Shown: piece after piece, positions 44,301 through 49,127 of the stretch
Position numbering within the stretch: the first letter of the stretch is position 1
How the letters are laid out: every line of letters begins with the position of its first letter
Assembly (NCBI GenBank): GCA_963827735.1
Contig: CAWHBO010000005.1
Location: forward strand, 124,001-188,000
Length of the DNA stretch: 64,000 bases
Reading direction: 5' to 3'
From: CAWHBO01 sp963827735
Lineage (GTDB): Bacteria; Patescibacteriota; Patescibacteriia; Patescibacteriales; UBA12075
Notes under the pieces: model-generated
What the model saw: only the letters and a program-made list of their open reading frames with translations
What the model was told of the DNA's origin: nothing
The model's database searches: none
Translations under genes and position numbers: made by a program

Positions 44301-45736
44301 TCCGGCTTAGCGCCAATGACGGATTTGACGATCAGGTTGTCTCTGCCACCGCGACCGTCGTGATTGATTATGTCAATCCGACCGCGCCCGGCGATTTATC
44401 AGAAGCCGATATCACAGCGAACAGCGCCACGTTGGCATTTTCAGCGACTTCCAGCGATACGAATTTCAAAGAGTATAAGATTTTTTATAAAGAAGGAGTC
44501 AGCGGGGTAACCGAATCGGATACCCTTTGGGGCAGTTCCAGCGATCCGAATCTCGGCTTTGCGGATTTTGACGGAGCCACCACCACGACCATCACCGGCC
44601 TGTCCGTAAACAAGCAATATGTCTTCAGGCTTTGGGCTTATGATAAGTATGGAAACAAATCAGCCTCAAACGGTGAAGTAATCATCATCATCCGGTACGC
44701 TTCCAAAAGCGAGAATTGGCGCTTCTTTTATGATGAATATAACGAAACTCCCACCAGCTCCATCGCTTCAGAGAACACGGCGCCTTCGGATATCGCCGCC
44801 GGAGCCATCATGAAGCTTAGGATGGGCCTTAAGGAAGTGGAGGGAATTGACGGTGAAGAAGTCAAGATGAGGCTTCAGTATTCCACATTTTCCGATTTTT
44901 CCGCTAATGTGAATTTTGTCGGCGAGCAAGGCTCGAGCAGCATTTGGACATACGGCAACGGCGCGGACAGCGATAACGATCCGGTTTTACAGCGTCTGTT
45001 AACCGGAACCGATAACAACGCAACGCATAATGAGTCGGGAATTTCATCCACCACATATACGCATCTGGCGAACGCTTCCTCGGAGTGGGAGTTTACAATC
45101 AGAGCCAATGGCGCCGTTATCGGTATGACCTATTACTTCCGGGCATATGACAACACCAACCAGGCGGCAGTCGCTCACGCAATTTCTTATGCTTTTCCCA
45201 GTCTCTTGATTACGTCGGGTTCATTGTCTTATGGCGTTACCGGCATAAGTTCCGGGCAAAGCGCTGAAGGCGTGACTGCGAGCATTGATACGACGCCCAC
45301 CAGTGTGGATTTTGACAATCTTACTTTGCAGCCCCAAAAAATCGGCATTCAGAGATTTTCCGTCAGCACGAATGCTGAAAGCGGCTATCAGCTTTTTGTC
45401 CTGCAACGATCGCCGCTCGTATCAAGCAACGGAGCCGACATCGATCCGGTGCCTTTTACCAATGAAGCTCCAAATGCCTGGCCAGCTGCGCAGACTCCGA
45501 GCGCTTTCGGATACCATGCCGGCGATGATACTTTGTCCGGCGTCTCACCGTCGCGCTTTGCCGGAGATGATACTTATGCCCGTTTTGATACGCAGATGAA
45601 AGAGATCGGCTTCAGCCCGATTCCGGTCGCGAACGAGATTGTCAATTTCGTTTTCCGAATTGAGTCTGGTACAATGCAGGAAGCGGGGGACTATGAGACG
45701 AGCATAGTATATATACTTGTGCCTACTTTTTATTGA
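29303..45736 (+). CDS. Giant secreted modular surface protein, 5477 aa
   Basis: Signal peptide at 1-31 (cleavage after AFA). Residues 50-1000: N-terminal beta domains paralogous to the 2158-aa protein. About 1137-1452: three Ig-like repeats. About 1453-1836: a unique region. About 1977-3037: ten Ig-like repeats of 105-110 residues, most with PVISNVTF, KIGDTATATI and ITINGV motifs and ending RPGVD(A/G)H. Then an FN3-like domain, a DUF2341 domain (about 3233-3335, SNWLYRKKIVV) and a LamG/concanavalin-like domain (about 3350-3580, GVWHLDEATGGTGAIKDSTG). Six more FN3-like domains alternate with cadherin-like ones. The last 160 residues are shared with the proteins at 47573 and 49128. No membrane segment or LPXTG at the end, so it must be held by partners. 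Low-complexity insert at residues 311-330. Single uninterrupted frame. Confidence 0.88.
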   Translation: MKKIFIKNKKKIQLLLCVMVIFGLLSGYAFAADNKDASANKGYDLSLASEQTDFSMNENPDMEFKFRKERGFFGEILAFFKGFFVDEYKSIEVKAETQNGDQGLVPVVEYDKNGKFSVKLNQTGRTVKPGKHSVTINVADQGLTGGEVVSFTKDFTWGVLAFNADQSEYKTGDTSYLQFAVLDDNGDTLCDAGLTVLIDEPGLGATTLSTANGGIIRNPDCGANNVIDKPDYYSNFKLAKEGLYNITITADTPAGKRVITDKIEAKDSLLFVVKREGPTRIYPQANYSMKIGLKSVDGYKGDMVEYVPEEFLIFNFQFSNNFQFLISNIKTEVLNGEKKIIIPNVELKAGEDYWFSYTMDAPDQSPQFYLLGPLQLIQGQNILYEEKREWQIASDALTSLRAKTIQVLAGTYSGNGATSQNSDTDQVFSTFNFQLPEDNVTIKNAYIVFESQFEAFANNGNYTGFSLYFDSCVNSCTANALTGTGRSIKTDSTVLSYNDTTDSTRQVKLISDVTNEAQLLAYKGSASGTLNMQVGYNLRRGAAGVSIANAKAKLFVTYTYDKDSPSIANTVVYPLRYVDGSKATSTADDCVLGSTCPKFNYNLEIPEVKAGTSTWFEFYNQNDSTGGNTAFVTTQAKIGTNANAADFIFKELAGKVDQGNLPVHYFVAPGVTENTAQQIQYRGASTGAITHYLLGGEVVETYLASSSAATSTRTAVFPIGVLSNGGAIGTYYGNANVYFPENGPTTGIVTVKSAWFRIKSNNTTDAGATFAVSSKSGNNASTSVTTYNINPPVQVNRPTVDIINIIPSANYSEIALANATTSKNINLAVTTAANTSGGISAELVVTYTYTTEKYGYLSTVNLYAGQSMAIPDFNNPGGRGLATSSANSVLPETAGTKTMLAAGLHASYLSSDSDAGLATPVTVDARIGTVAPTCANAYNMRTDAINAYNEFYKNVTASLNTTNNQAYFVCYTNNGGADINTGGAKMNGTLTYTYKLDNSLPTSTISALVQRTDGSGIVDLTVDFGDLNNDELRGQMMVATGTACDFTSLTPIDPALDTDNVTASSGSVTIDNDADYQIGTSSGTIISAGGNTVNFDWFSKTDLNNQSGAYCVGIMANDGIGNQSPIATATITLDNAVPVISGISIPNLTFKNGDTMRATITVASEVGNLTIAPTSVINGVAVGNIQKYNNTTFTVDYAVAVGQTPRATGTIPYEIALLDYFSNKSASSSGVFANGSIDPVAPIINSVTFNPSSGLLKIGATATATIATDGSSYSPVAITINGVNVASTFASAGGNNYTVAYTVAEGDTDVADTNDLPISIVLRDSVGHLNLAYTVADAGNRPGVDAHYPVISNVTFEPSSGLLLIGDIATATIYAEGTGYTAGIITINGVDVAGTLASAGGNNYTVTYTVAEADVDIPDSSDLPVYIVLYDPAGNVSNTYTTADAGNRPGTHTLIKGEVEHYSFYDNSALQSTATSLTPVLSYQIASTTFTPGKQYLISINFSLNTNSAAGNAMANVLHGSTEFSGSKYQWESPRANATYTGNGYSYWTVWTAVAGEDINVQVAVYNTTYVYTKGYQAFVINLSDDLRQNTDWFYNTTTNAGNLPLTWTTNGASTTIAGGGHDWMILGLGHYLVDDTSSDLLMRLYNVTDATAYNQIDYETEDAGDERSFVLMSGINISGNKKFSVDARVDVASHDWTYSAIFALDLNKFQSHYVDYDTTSWGLGNTSIWYQTASTTYTVKETGDHLIWSQENVNVSANTNVVWSRITVDGTAVPSGFPDLTRDMPHSITTDEQAHHNFYLDSLYAGDRTIAAEMRETVTITPAADIHNLVIFSMNLKSPPTGTFNSQAQKTDGSGSVDISTLIADSDWEETRAKLEWATSSDCMGFFPHQATIDTLDANTSASNGDPDIDNAYPYQIGTTSAFIITSSGENTVNFDWLSKTDLPNANGETYCIRLTANDQRVNQETPDLRTIVIDNTVPTISAVVVSNQMFKIGDTMRATVTVISEAGNLAIATGTTINGATTTNIQKVNNTTFTIDYVIENGQTDRAAGTIPYDIVLADAFGNQSASSTGTFANGSMDANAPVVTAAVTADLMYKIGDSLTATVTIADDNDTYSLGNTTINGVAATNIIKISSTTYTLDYIVAQGNTDRATGSIPFSIILKDGYGNDSNTFSGNFADGSLDANPPVIQAVYVTFGNYKIGDSVNVVIDTEENNLIESAITVNNKSVINFIDNGDTTYQVTYVIAEGDSDRAAGMIPISVVMSDTYGNNNEPYTTPAGNAASIDANRPTILKIYLPNQAYKIGDVIRATTTVVGDDDSYHLGASTINNFEASNLARVSSTTYTFDYTVVSGNTDRTSGMIPVSLVLVDTIGQYNSPASTTVETNTASIDANYPVISSITFLPSTGLLKIGDTATATIHAAGNETGITAGTTMKINGKNVISTFTELGGGDYRLVYGVAENDSDHPDIDDLPVNLKIIDAAGNETTAYVAPDAANRPGVDGHRPVISNVSFNITSGVLKVGDKATATIASDGTDYTAGTITINGIDVSSTLASAGGNDYTVVYTVAEGNLDILDANDLPISISLVDFAGNHANAYTTADASNRPGVDGHKPVISNVTFSPASGLVKIGDTATATIVSDGVSYTAGTITINGKNVAGTLAAAGGNNYTVAYTVAESDTDILDSSDLPISITLFDVAGNTSDAYTAANAGGRPGVDAHRPVISNVTFLPTSGILKIGDKATATISSDGISYTAGTITINGVDVSGTLASAGGNSYSVTYTVVQGNNDINDIADLPINITLRDPAGNPSSAYTTADAANRPGVDGHKPVIGGASFSVQSGLLRIGSAVTVTISSDGTGYTAGAITVNGVDVAGTFAFVSGLDYSVVYTVSEGDTDISDASNLPVSITLIDPSGNSSDAYTAANGANRPGVDAHRPVISNVTFSPSSGLLKIGATATATIASDGTSYTAGTMTINGVSVAGTLASAGGNNYRVVYTVADGNIDIPDANDLPVSIVINDVAGNSSLTYNTADAGNRPGVDAHNPTAPGNLSYTNHTNTSVTLHYGATTTDTNFSNYKIYYKVGTTGVTEGDSVWNSSNDGNLGNINFNSATTTTITGLIVGTQYVFNIWAYDSAGNKLKAVAELSASTNYLPENASTLSQFKTDGVTAIANGGWLNSASVMLSATSTDVDGDSLKLYYELLPIADSFSIDTSEPATSCANGTAFGSCASNIWSSSLKSNWYDSNWLYRKKIVVDGGQILSTENDFPILASTTDSSLRSIANGGHVASSTGGDIMITDSDGVTPLSYERDIYNPATGQMVIWVKTNVTANTSKELYVYYGNSGVVSDQATTTGVWGANYQGVWHLDEATGGTGAIKDSTGNGNNGTDSGSPTFGSTGQISKAVTFDPTNDRINIGDTNNSLDMPGSFTLSAWIRRTTYSGYAFIAGKQPSGTAGDNYPGNYEWRLNGGTMEFLHQTDAGTAFTTYVATSTLTNNTLQYVTVVFDAGNKVNFYINGSGSGSSNQTTAHGILNNNDLVIGSRKDGYSYFGGLIDEVRISNVARSAGWVKTEYNNQSNPGSFLSFENEETSAATTSFVQINGLPDDSAGYKWQVMSCDIVGACSSWTDAGADPNFKVDHTPPTAPGDLTEAVNSSVYETLRFGATTTEPNFSEYRIYYKEGSSGVTENDMLWASTSDSHLADINFSSATSTQVINLSTLTQYTFNIWAYDLAGNKTSATELTVTTDITHTPPTGLFNSVAEKTDGSGKVDISIEADDDDNNNTLTARIDYVAGSACNFGTPLDPTLDESDISADNLPVPVIDNDAAYQVGSSTGYIRTSPGSNTVNFDWLSKTNLPAASGVYCLRLTINDLEFNQLSPATTTIYLDNLAPVTPGALTLNSALTYNAILNLGATSSDSNWTGYKIFYKQGSYGVTENDTEFSSSSDANLADADFNGATTVNITGLESGTQYVAAIWAYDDYGNKSSSTELTFTTNHIPQNPTTLLQRKNNGSTAIANGALTDEDNVKLYASVLDGNASEVLTLYFEAATSSTSFTNSTSSACASSATWNSCTSKVWAVTSAAGNYAVTPFVGMANPTALFESTVGYKWHVIACDDSGACSSWVDFNAGIPNFKVDITAPTVPGSLERVSETSDSITLRFTGSSYDNNFYEYKIFYKKGGSGVSESDSLFSSTSDAHLASADFNGATSTTISGLDEGTQYVFNLWAYDVFGRKASATAELSDNTNSAPIGSFLGATEKRDGSGAIDVYLSANDVNAENLRAKIEYVLGADCDFTNPLDPTIDEADANATSTYGDPKVENDNEFQIGNELGWITMSGGANVVSFDWLSKTDVPNATSTYCLRLTVNDGIENQLLLATTTVYIDNQSPTNPGNLTLNRKNGSSITLNYGATSSDSNFTFYKIFYKQGAATVDEGDVSHNDVNLNNNLFNGHSTTTVSGLDFDTQYSFRIYAYDLYGNKSYSDQTTVTTNAPPTGLFNSVAEKTNGSGAIDVSAEIYDKNGDDCSAKLEYVLGSACDFSPGSDPTLDEDSENISADYGGPDIANVNVYQIGNAVLIKTASGSNTVNFDWLSRSDLPAGNDVYCLRLTVNDGFDNQLVFATATVVVDNLSPIAPGSLTVGTTTGLSVALTFGTDASDLHFKEYKIFYKKNAPGVSETDFEWNRNDDIILGNESMSGLFTNIIPVSQNTLYYFNVFAYDDYGNRASSSAEVSTTTPIIPSATWREEEDTKSPTAGGYLGETQNFRLRISVANSGDWESGSRRYQLEYGVKNGTCAAALSWTKIPATPASEHFQMIASPYFVGYSSTTQKLASAGTFTSGYILESPAEMTGSQNIGVGKFTELEYAIAATVNSVNGETYCFRVTDQGAVIDNYDIYPEITLAPPPTGFFTNAAQRADGSRIVDLGIAVKDENGDKSRAKIEYATGTACVFTDAARPQLLEAPESISADFGIVNIDNASEYQIGTGTGMIETKYGTNTVNFAWDAASDLGAVDGSYCLRLSANDGFDDQVVSATATVVIDYVNPTAPGDLSEADITANSATLAFSATSSDTNFKEYKIFYKEGVSGVTESDTLWGSSSDPNLGFADFDGATTTTITGLSVNKQYVFRLWAYDKYGNKSASNGEVIIIIRYASKSENWRFFYDEYNETPTSSIASENTAPSDIAAGAIMKLRMGLKEVEGIDGEEVKMRLQYSTFSDFSANVNFVGEQGSSSIWTYGNGADSDNDPVLQRLLTGTDNNATHNESGISSTTYTHLANASSEWEFTIRANGAVIGMTYYFRAYDNTNQAAVAHAISYAFPSLLITSGSLSYGVTGISSGQSAEGVTASIDTTPTSVDFDNLTLQPQKIGIQRFSVSTNAESGYQLFVLQRSPLVSSNGADIDPVPFTNEAPNAWPAAQTPSAFGYHAGDDTLSGVSPSRFAGDDTYARFDTQMKEIGFSPIPVANEIVNFVFRIESGTMQEAGDYETSIVYILVPTFY
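30237..30290 (+). repeat. AT repeat inside the 5477-aa gene
   Basis: AATTTTCAATTTTCAA units, in frame, encoding an Asn/Phe-rich stretch (FNFQFSNNFQFLIS). Similar units occur between genes. Confidence 0.7.
36480..38415 (+). repeat. Six most similar Ig-like repeats of the 5477-aa gene
   Basis: Tandem units of about 320 bp starting near 36482, 36810, 37135, 37455, 37775 and 38095. Protein motifs are nearly invariant while many third codon positions differ, so the repeats are old or held by selection on protein. Confidence 0.85.
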
Positions 45737-45785
45737 TGAAAATGTATTTAAAATTTTCCGGAAAATTCTAATTTTTGTAATAAAT

Positions 45786-45893
45786 TCCCCTCTAAAAAGA
45801 GGGGTGCCCGGAGGGCGGGGTGTGTATTTCGTTGCGGAAACGAAAACACACCCCGCCCGCCTTTGGCGGTCTACCCCTCTTTTTAGGGGGGAA
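45786..45893. repeat. Inverted repeat CCCTCTAAAAAGAGGGG / CCCCTCTTTTTAGGGG
   Basis: Two arms (CCCTCTAAAAAGAGGGG plus GGGCGGGGTGTG and complements) flank a short centre between the giant gene and the exonuclease gene. It may act as the terminator of the giant gene. Confidence 0.75.
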
Positions 45894-45914
45894 TTGATTA
45901 AAAATTATTATCCT

Positions 45915-46484
45915 ATGTTTTTATTTTTCGACACCGAAACCACCGGCCTGCCATTGTCTTGGCAAGCCCCCTTAGAAGATCTCGACAATTGGCCTCGTCT
46001 TGTCCAGCTAGCTTGGATTTTAACTGATGCAAACGGAAATGAGATTGATAAAAAAAACCGGATCGTAAAACCGGAGAATTTTATAATACCGGAAAGCGCG
46101 TCCAGGGTTCATGGCATTACCACCGATTACGCGTTAAAAAAAGGCATAATGCTCAAAAAAGCCTTATCGGAATTCAAAAAAGCGATTGAAGGCGCGAAAA
46201 CAATCATAGCCCACAATGTGAGTTTTGATGAAAAGATTGTGGGCGCGGAATTTTTACGGAAAAATGTCAAAACCGGTTTTTTTGATTTGCCGAAAGTCTG
46301 TACCATGCAGGGATCAACTGATTTTTGCAAGATTGAAAAAGGTTTCGGCTACAAATGGCCGAAGCTGATGGAGCTTCATCAAATCTTGTTTGCTGAAGAT
46401 TTTGCCGGCGCGCATGATGCGATGGCGGATGTGAGAGCGTGTGCTAGATGTTTTTTTGAGCTAAGGAGGAGAGGGATTATATAG
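45915..46484 (+). CDS. DEDDh 3'-5' exonuclease (DnaQ-like)
   Basis: A 189-residue nuclease of the DnaQ/exonuclease-III-type DEDDh superfamily. Exo I: FFDTETTGLP at residues 4-13 (D and E). Exo II: IIAHNVSFDEKIV near 98-110. Exo III: HDAMADVRA near 168, with His and Asp. A frame upstream of this ATG passes through the palindromic repeat and is unlikely to be translated, so I start at 45915. Likely a DNA proofreading or repair exonuclease or an RNase T-like enzyme. It interrupts the surface block and looks unrelated to it. Confidence 0.88.
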   Translation: MFLFFDTETTGLPLSWQAPLEDLDNWPRLVQLAWILTDANGNEIDKKNRIVKPENFIIPESASRVHGITTDYALKKGIMLKKALSEFKKAIEGAKTIIAHNVSFDEKIVGAEFLRKNVKTGFFDLPKVCTMQGSTDFCKIEKGFGYKWPKLMELHQILFAEDFAGAHDAMADVRACARCFFELRRRGII

Positions 46485-47002
46485 AGTAAAAGCAATGCAA
46501 GAGTTAAATTAGTATAATGTCAAATCAATTTCAAATTTCAAATAACAAATTTTGACATTATAATTTTGAGCTTGATTGGAAATTTGGCATTGGTAATTTG
46601 AAATTTGAAACAAGTTTTTACGTCAAATGTATTTAAAATTAGTATAATTTATTTGTTTATCCACAAACGAAATACACTAAACAACAAATCTTTATATATA
46701 TTTTACTTTTTAGAATATATTATAAAAAGAAACTGATAAAAGAAAGCTGGCAAGTATTTAATTTTTTCTTTATTATAAGACAATATTTTATTATTGCTGT
46801 CAACAATAAGCATTAATAATTGTCCCAACTAGAGGTTATTGACCAAGTATCAAAAAAAGAGTATAATATAAATATAGGTATAGCACTATAGCAATATGGT
46901 GCTGAAACAAAAACCACGTAAAATTGCTTCGCAATCACGTGGCAAGCAAAAAACCACGTAAAATTGCTTCGCAATCACGTGGCAAGCAAAAACAAAAATA
47001 AA
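46485..47002. other. Non-coding region after the exonuclease gene
   Basis: AT-rich. Contains an inverted CAAATTTCAAATAACAAAT repeat (46517-46613, same family as 57912-58072 and the 23S insert), a promoter (TTGACC 46839-46844, 17 bases, TATAAT 46862-46867) and a perfect 40-bp tandem duplication (46911-46990). No gene is seen before 47003. Confidence 0.55.
46911..46990 (+). repeat. Perfect 40-bp tandem duplication
   Basis: Units 46911-46950 and 46951-46990 are identical. Each contains the palindrome CCACGTAAAATTGC/GCAATCACGTGG and a GCAAGC tail, the same family as 29160-29190 and the in-frame copy at 12118-12160. Confidence 0.95.
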
Positions 47003-47119
47003 ATGAAATCAAAAATAAACAAAACACAACTTAGATTTAAATTTGCTGAAGTTAGCAAAACCAGAGCTTTGTTATCCATATGGGTAAGAAAGTTTTTATT
47101 TATTTTAAGGAACGTGTAG
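47003..47119 (+). CDS. Possible small basic protein, 38 aa
   Basis: Not recognised. The frame starts MKSKINKTQLRFKFAEVSKT and ends RKFLFILRNV with TAG; it is strongly basic with a hydrophobic end. A promoter (46839-46867) and the 40-bp duplication lie just upstream. No Shine-Dalgarno sequence. It could be chance in AT-rich DNA. Confidence 0.3.
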   Translation: MKSKINKTQLRFKFAEVSKTRALLSIWVRKFLFILRNV

Positions 47120-47124
47120 ATTTG

Positions 47125-47181
47125 GGATATTGGGATATTGGGATATTGGGATATTGGGATATTGGGAAATTAGAATATTAG
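47125..47181. repeat. GGGATATT tandem repeat
   Basis: Five to six TGGGATAT units in a row, then GGGAAATTAG and GAATATTAGG. Same family as 1779-1835 and 56041-56079. Confidence 0.85.
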
Positions 47182-47244
47182 GGGTCTTAGGTAATAAAAA
47201 GTAAATAATTTAAATATTTATTTTTAAAAGGTCGAAAACAAAAA

Positions 47245-47304
47245 CCCTCCTACGCTTCTTTCTAAGTATAAACTTCGAAAGACAAGAAAGCTTCGGAGGG
47301 CAAG
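47245..47304. repeat. CCCTCCTACGCTTC hairpin repeat, long form
   Basis: CCCTCC and GGAGGG arms as at 16893-16935, with a longer centre. It ends 22 bases before the MerR-type gene. Confidence 0.8.
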
Positions 47305-47325
47305 TAAAAAATAAAAATAAAATTT

Positions 47326-47547
47326 ATGGCGAATAAAAAATTTCGCTTGAAGGATATTGAGGAAAAAATCGATCGTGATAAGACAACTTTGATCCGCTGG
47401 GAAAAGCAAGGGCTGATTCCGGAGGCAAAGCGCGATTCCCGCGGGTGGAGATATTACACCCAGGATCAAGTGGGAGATATCGTGAAGAAAATCTTGTCCA
47501 CCGATTATTTCCGCAACATCCGTACAAGCGCAGCTTTAAAATATTAA
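47326..47547 (+). CDS. Small MerR-type DNA-binding protein
   Basis: A 73-residue protein consisting of a winged-helix domain only: FRLKDIEEKIDRDKTTLIRW, then EKQGLIPEAKRDSRGWRYYT, the typical MerR helix-turn-helix and wing (GWRYY). There is no ligand-binding or dimerisation helix of normal length. It stands 25 bases before the secreted protein at 47573 and probably regulates or is co-transcribed with it, as the HTH protein at 22079 does for the first giant gene. No Shine-Dalgarno sequence. Confidence 0.8.
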   Translation: MANKKFRLKDIEEKIDRDKTTLIRWEKQGLIPEAKRDSRGWRYYTQDQVGDIVKKILSTDYFRNIRTSAALKY

Positions 47548-47572
47548 CTAAAAAAATAAAAAACAAAATCTT

Positions 47573-48676
47573 ATGAAAACAAAAAGACAAAAACTGTTCA
47601 TATGGCTCCTGATCGTCTCAATGTTTGCCATGTATGGCTTTTTGCCGATTGCGCCTTACGCTAACGCGATTGATTCGATCTCGAACGCGAAAGACACTCT
47701 TTCCGATTCTGACGCGGGAGTAACGGCCACTCACACTTTTACCTTTACCACCGCGTCCACCACTCCGGCCGGTAGCACTTGGCTGATATCATTTCCTGTT
47801 GGGTTTGATTTGACAGGGGCAACAGCTCTCGCCGGATACGGCGATGTTAATATGGTGGAAACAGTGCAAGCCGGAGCAAGAACGGTTACAGTTACAATGA
47901 CCGGCGCTCAAATTGGAACATCAACGGCAGTGGTTGTTTCCGGCGTTATCAGCCCCTTGGCTGGCAGTGAAGGTTCATACACGATTAGCATCGCAAACAG
48001 GAATGGAACAGTTGTCATGGAGCGCGTAAACGTGATGGTGCAGATCATCCAAGACGTGCTGATGACCGCTACCGTAAGTTCCATTTTGAACTTTACGATT
48101 TCCGGCGTCGTCGCCGGAGCGCAAACCGTAAACGGAGTAGCTTGCGATAACACCACGACCGCTACCGCCACTCCTTTTGGCACTTTACTGGTTAACGTCG
48201 CGTCAACTGTCTGCCAGACATTGAATGTTACCACCAACGCTGATGACGGTTATACTGTAACTGTCCAGCAAGACGATGAGCTAACGAGCGATTCCGGTTC
48301 AAACATCAACAGCTTTAACAATTCTCCGGACAGCACCGGTTCCACGACCGCTCAAGCCTGGGCAGTTCCGCTCAACACGCTTGACCAGTACAACACTTAC
48401 GGACATATGGGTCTTACTTCCGATGACCAGGATTTAGCCAGCACCACAATCGGCGGATACGCAAATCAGGACTATTACAATGGTGGCGGCGCAGCTCATT
48501 TTGCCGGCCTTAACAACACCGTTGCAATTCCGGTTATGCACCATGATGGACCGGCTGATGGAACAACCCAGAACAAAGGTTTGACTCATGTCTTGTATCG
48601 TATACAAATCGCTTCATTGCAAGAAGCCGGCGATTACGAGAACACGCTTACGTATATCGCGACTCCGCAATTCTAA
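47573..48676 (+). CDS. Secreted surface protein with WxL-like C-terminal domain, 367 aa
   Basis: Signal peptide at 1-32 (…PYANA). An N-terminal beta domain begins SISNAKDTLSDSDAGVTATH and resembles the starts of the proteins at 49128 and 58099. The C-terminal half (about residues 165-367) is shared with the proteins at 49128 and 29303: a phenylalanine-glycine step (PFGTLL), LNVTTNADDGYTVTVQQDDE, AWAVP, YGHMGLTSDD, and the ending LQEAGDYENTLTYIATPQF. The FG step, the GYxVTVQQ strand and the GDYxNTLTY end sit where Gram-positive WxL domains have FG, GWxLxVxQ and GxYxATLTW. Two cysteines near 190 and 213 may form a disulfide. Terminator follows at 48698. Confidence 0.82.
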   Translation: MKTKRQKLFIWLLIVSMFAMYGFLPIAPYANAIDSISNAKDTLSDSDAGVTATHTFTFTTASTTPAGSTWLISFPVGFDLTGATALAGYGDVNMVETVQAGARTVTVTMTGAQIGTSTAVVVSGVISPLAGSEGSYTISIANRNGTVVMERVNVMVQIIQDVLMTATVSSILNFTISGVVAGAQTVNGVACDNTTTATATPFGTLLVNVASTVCQTLNVTTNADDGYTVTVQQDDELTSDSGSNINSFNNSPDSTGSTTAQAWAVPLNTLDQYNTYGHMGLTSDDQDLASTTIGGYANQDYYNGGGAAHFAGLNNTVAIPVMHHDGPADGTTQNKGLTHVLYRIQIASLQEAGDYENTLTYIATPQF

Positions 48677-48697
48677 TCCAATTCAGAAGCACTTCAT

Positions 48698-48732
48698 AAA
48701 AAATTCCTCTGTTTCCAACAGGGGAATTTTTG
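48698..48732 (+). terminator. Terminator after the 367-aa gene
   Basis: AAAAATTCC and GGAATTTTT arms with a CTG/CAG inner stem, T-rich after. Confidence 0.75.
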
Positions 48733-48866
48733 TTTTTATCCACAGGGCCTGGTTAAAATAACAAAAGATAAAATATATATAAAGATTTTCAAATAAAAAT
48801 CTGATTTTTTGGCTATCTTAAGGCATTTTGTTTTTATTATCAAACAATATGAAATTTTTACAAAAA

Positions 48867-49127
48867 TGTGTTATAATATAAATGCAGACTAACCACCTGT
48901 ATAAGAAAAAGATTCCCCATGCTTTTTAACAAGAGATAACCGCATTTGTTTGTGGTTTTTTTATTGGAGAAACTTGGGCAGGTCGAGGATCTTAAAAAAA
49001 CAAATAAAAATGAGCTTATTTTTATTCCGTAACAACGGAATTTGGTTACAACAAAATAAATAAATAGCAAAATTTAGCTTGCTAAGGAGAGAATTCATTT
49101 TCTCTTTACTATCTGAATTTTATCCCC
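48867..49127 (+). promoter_or_regulatory. Promoter and 240-base structured leader of the 338-aa gene
   Basis: TGTGTTATAAT (48867-48877) is an extended -10. About 60 bases later an AACCGCA/TGTGGTT hairpin with seven T (48936-48963) looks like a terminator, so the promoter may make a short RNA or be attenuated. Further hairpins: TTCCGT/ACGGAA at 49025-49040, AGCAA/TTGCT, and GAGAGAATTC/TTTTCTC at 49087-49104. Two ATCCCCATG or TTCCCCATG motifs occur, the second being the start of the gene. No known riboswitch is recognised. Confidence 0.5.

Noticed and set aside
22512..45736. LPXTG sortase anchoring of the giant proteins
   Set aside because: No LPXTG-type motif, terminal membrane helix and basic tail at the C-terminus of either protein, and no sortase gene in the window.
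45717..45914. N-terminal extension of the exonuclease frame
   Set aside because: It is made of palindromic repeat sequence and overlaps the end of the giant gene; the DEDDh domain starts right at the ATG at 45915.
46911..46990. CRISPR array
   Set aside because: Two directly abutting identical units without spacers, and no cas genes; it is a tandem duplication of a dispersed palindrome.
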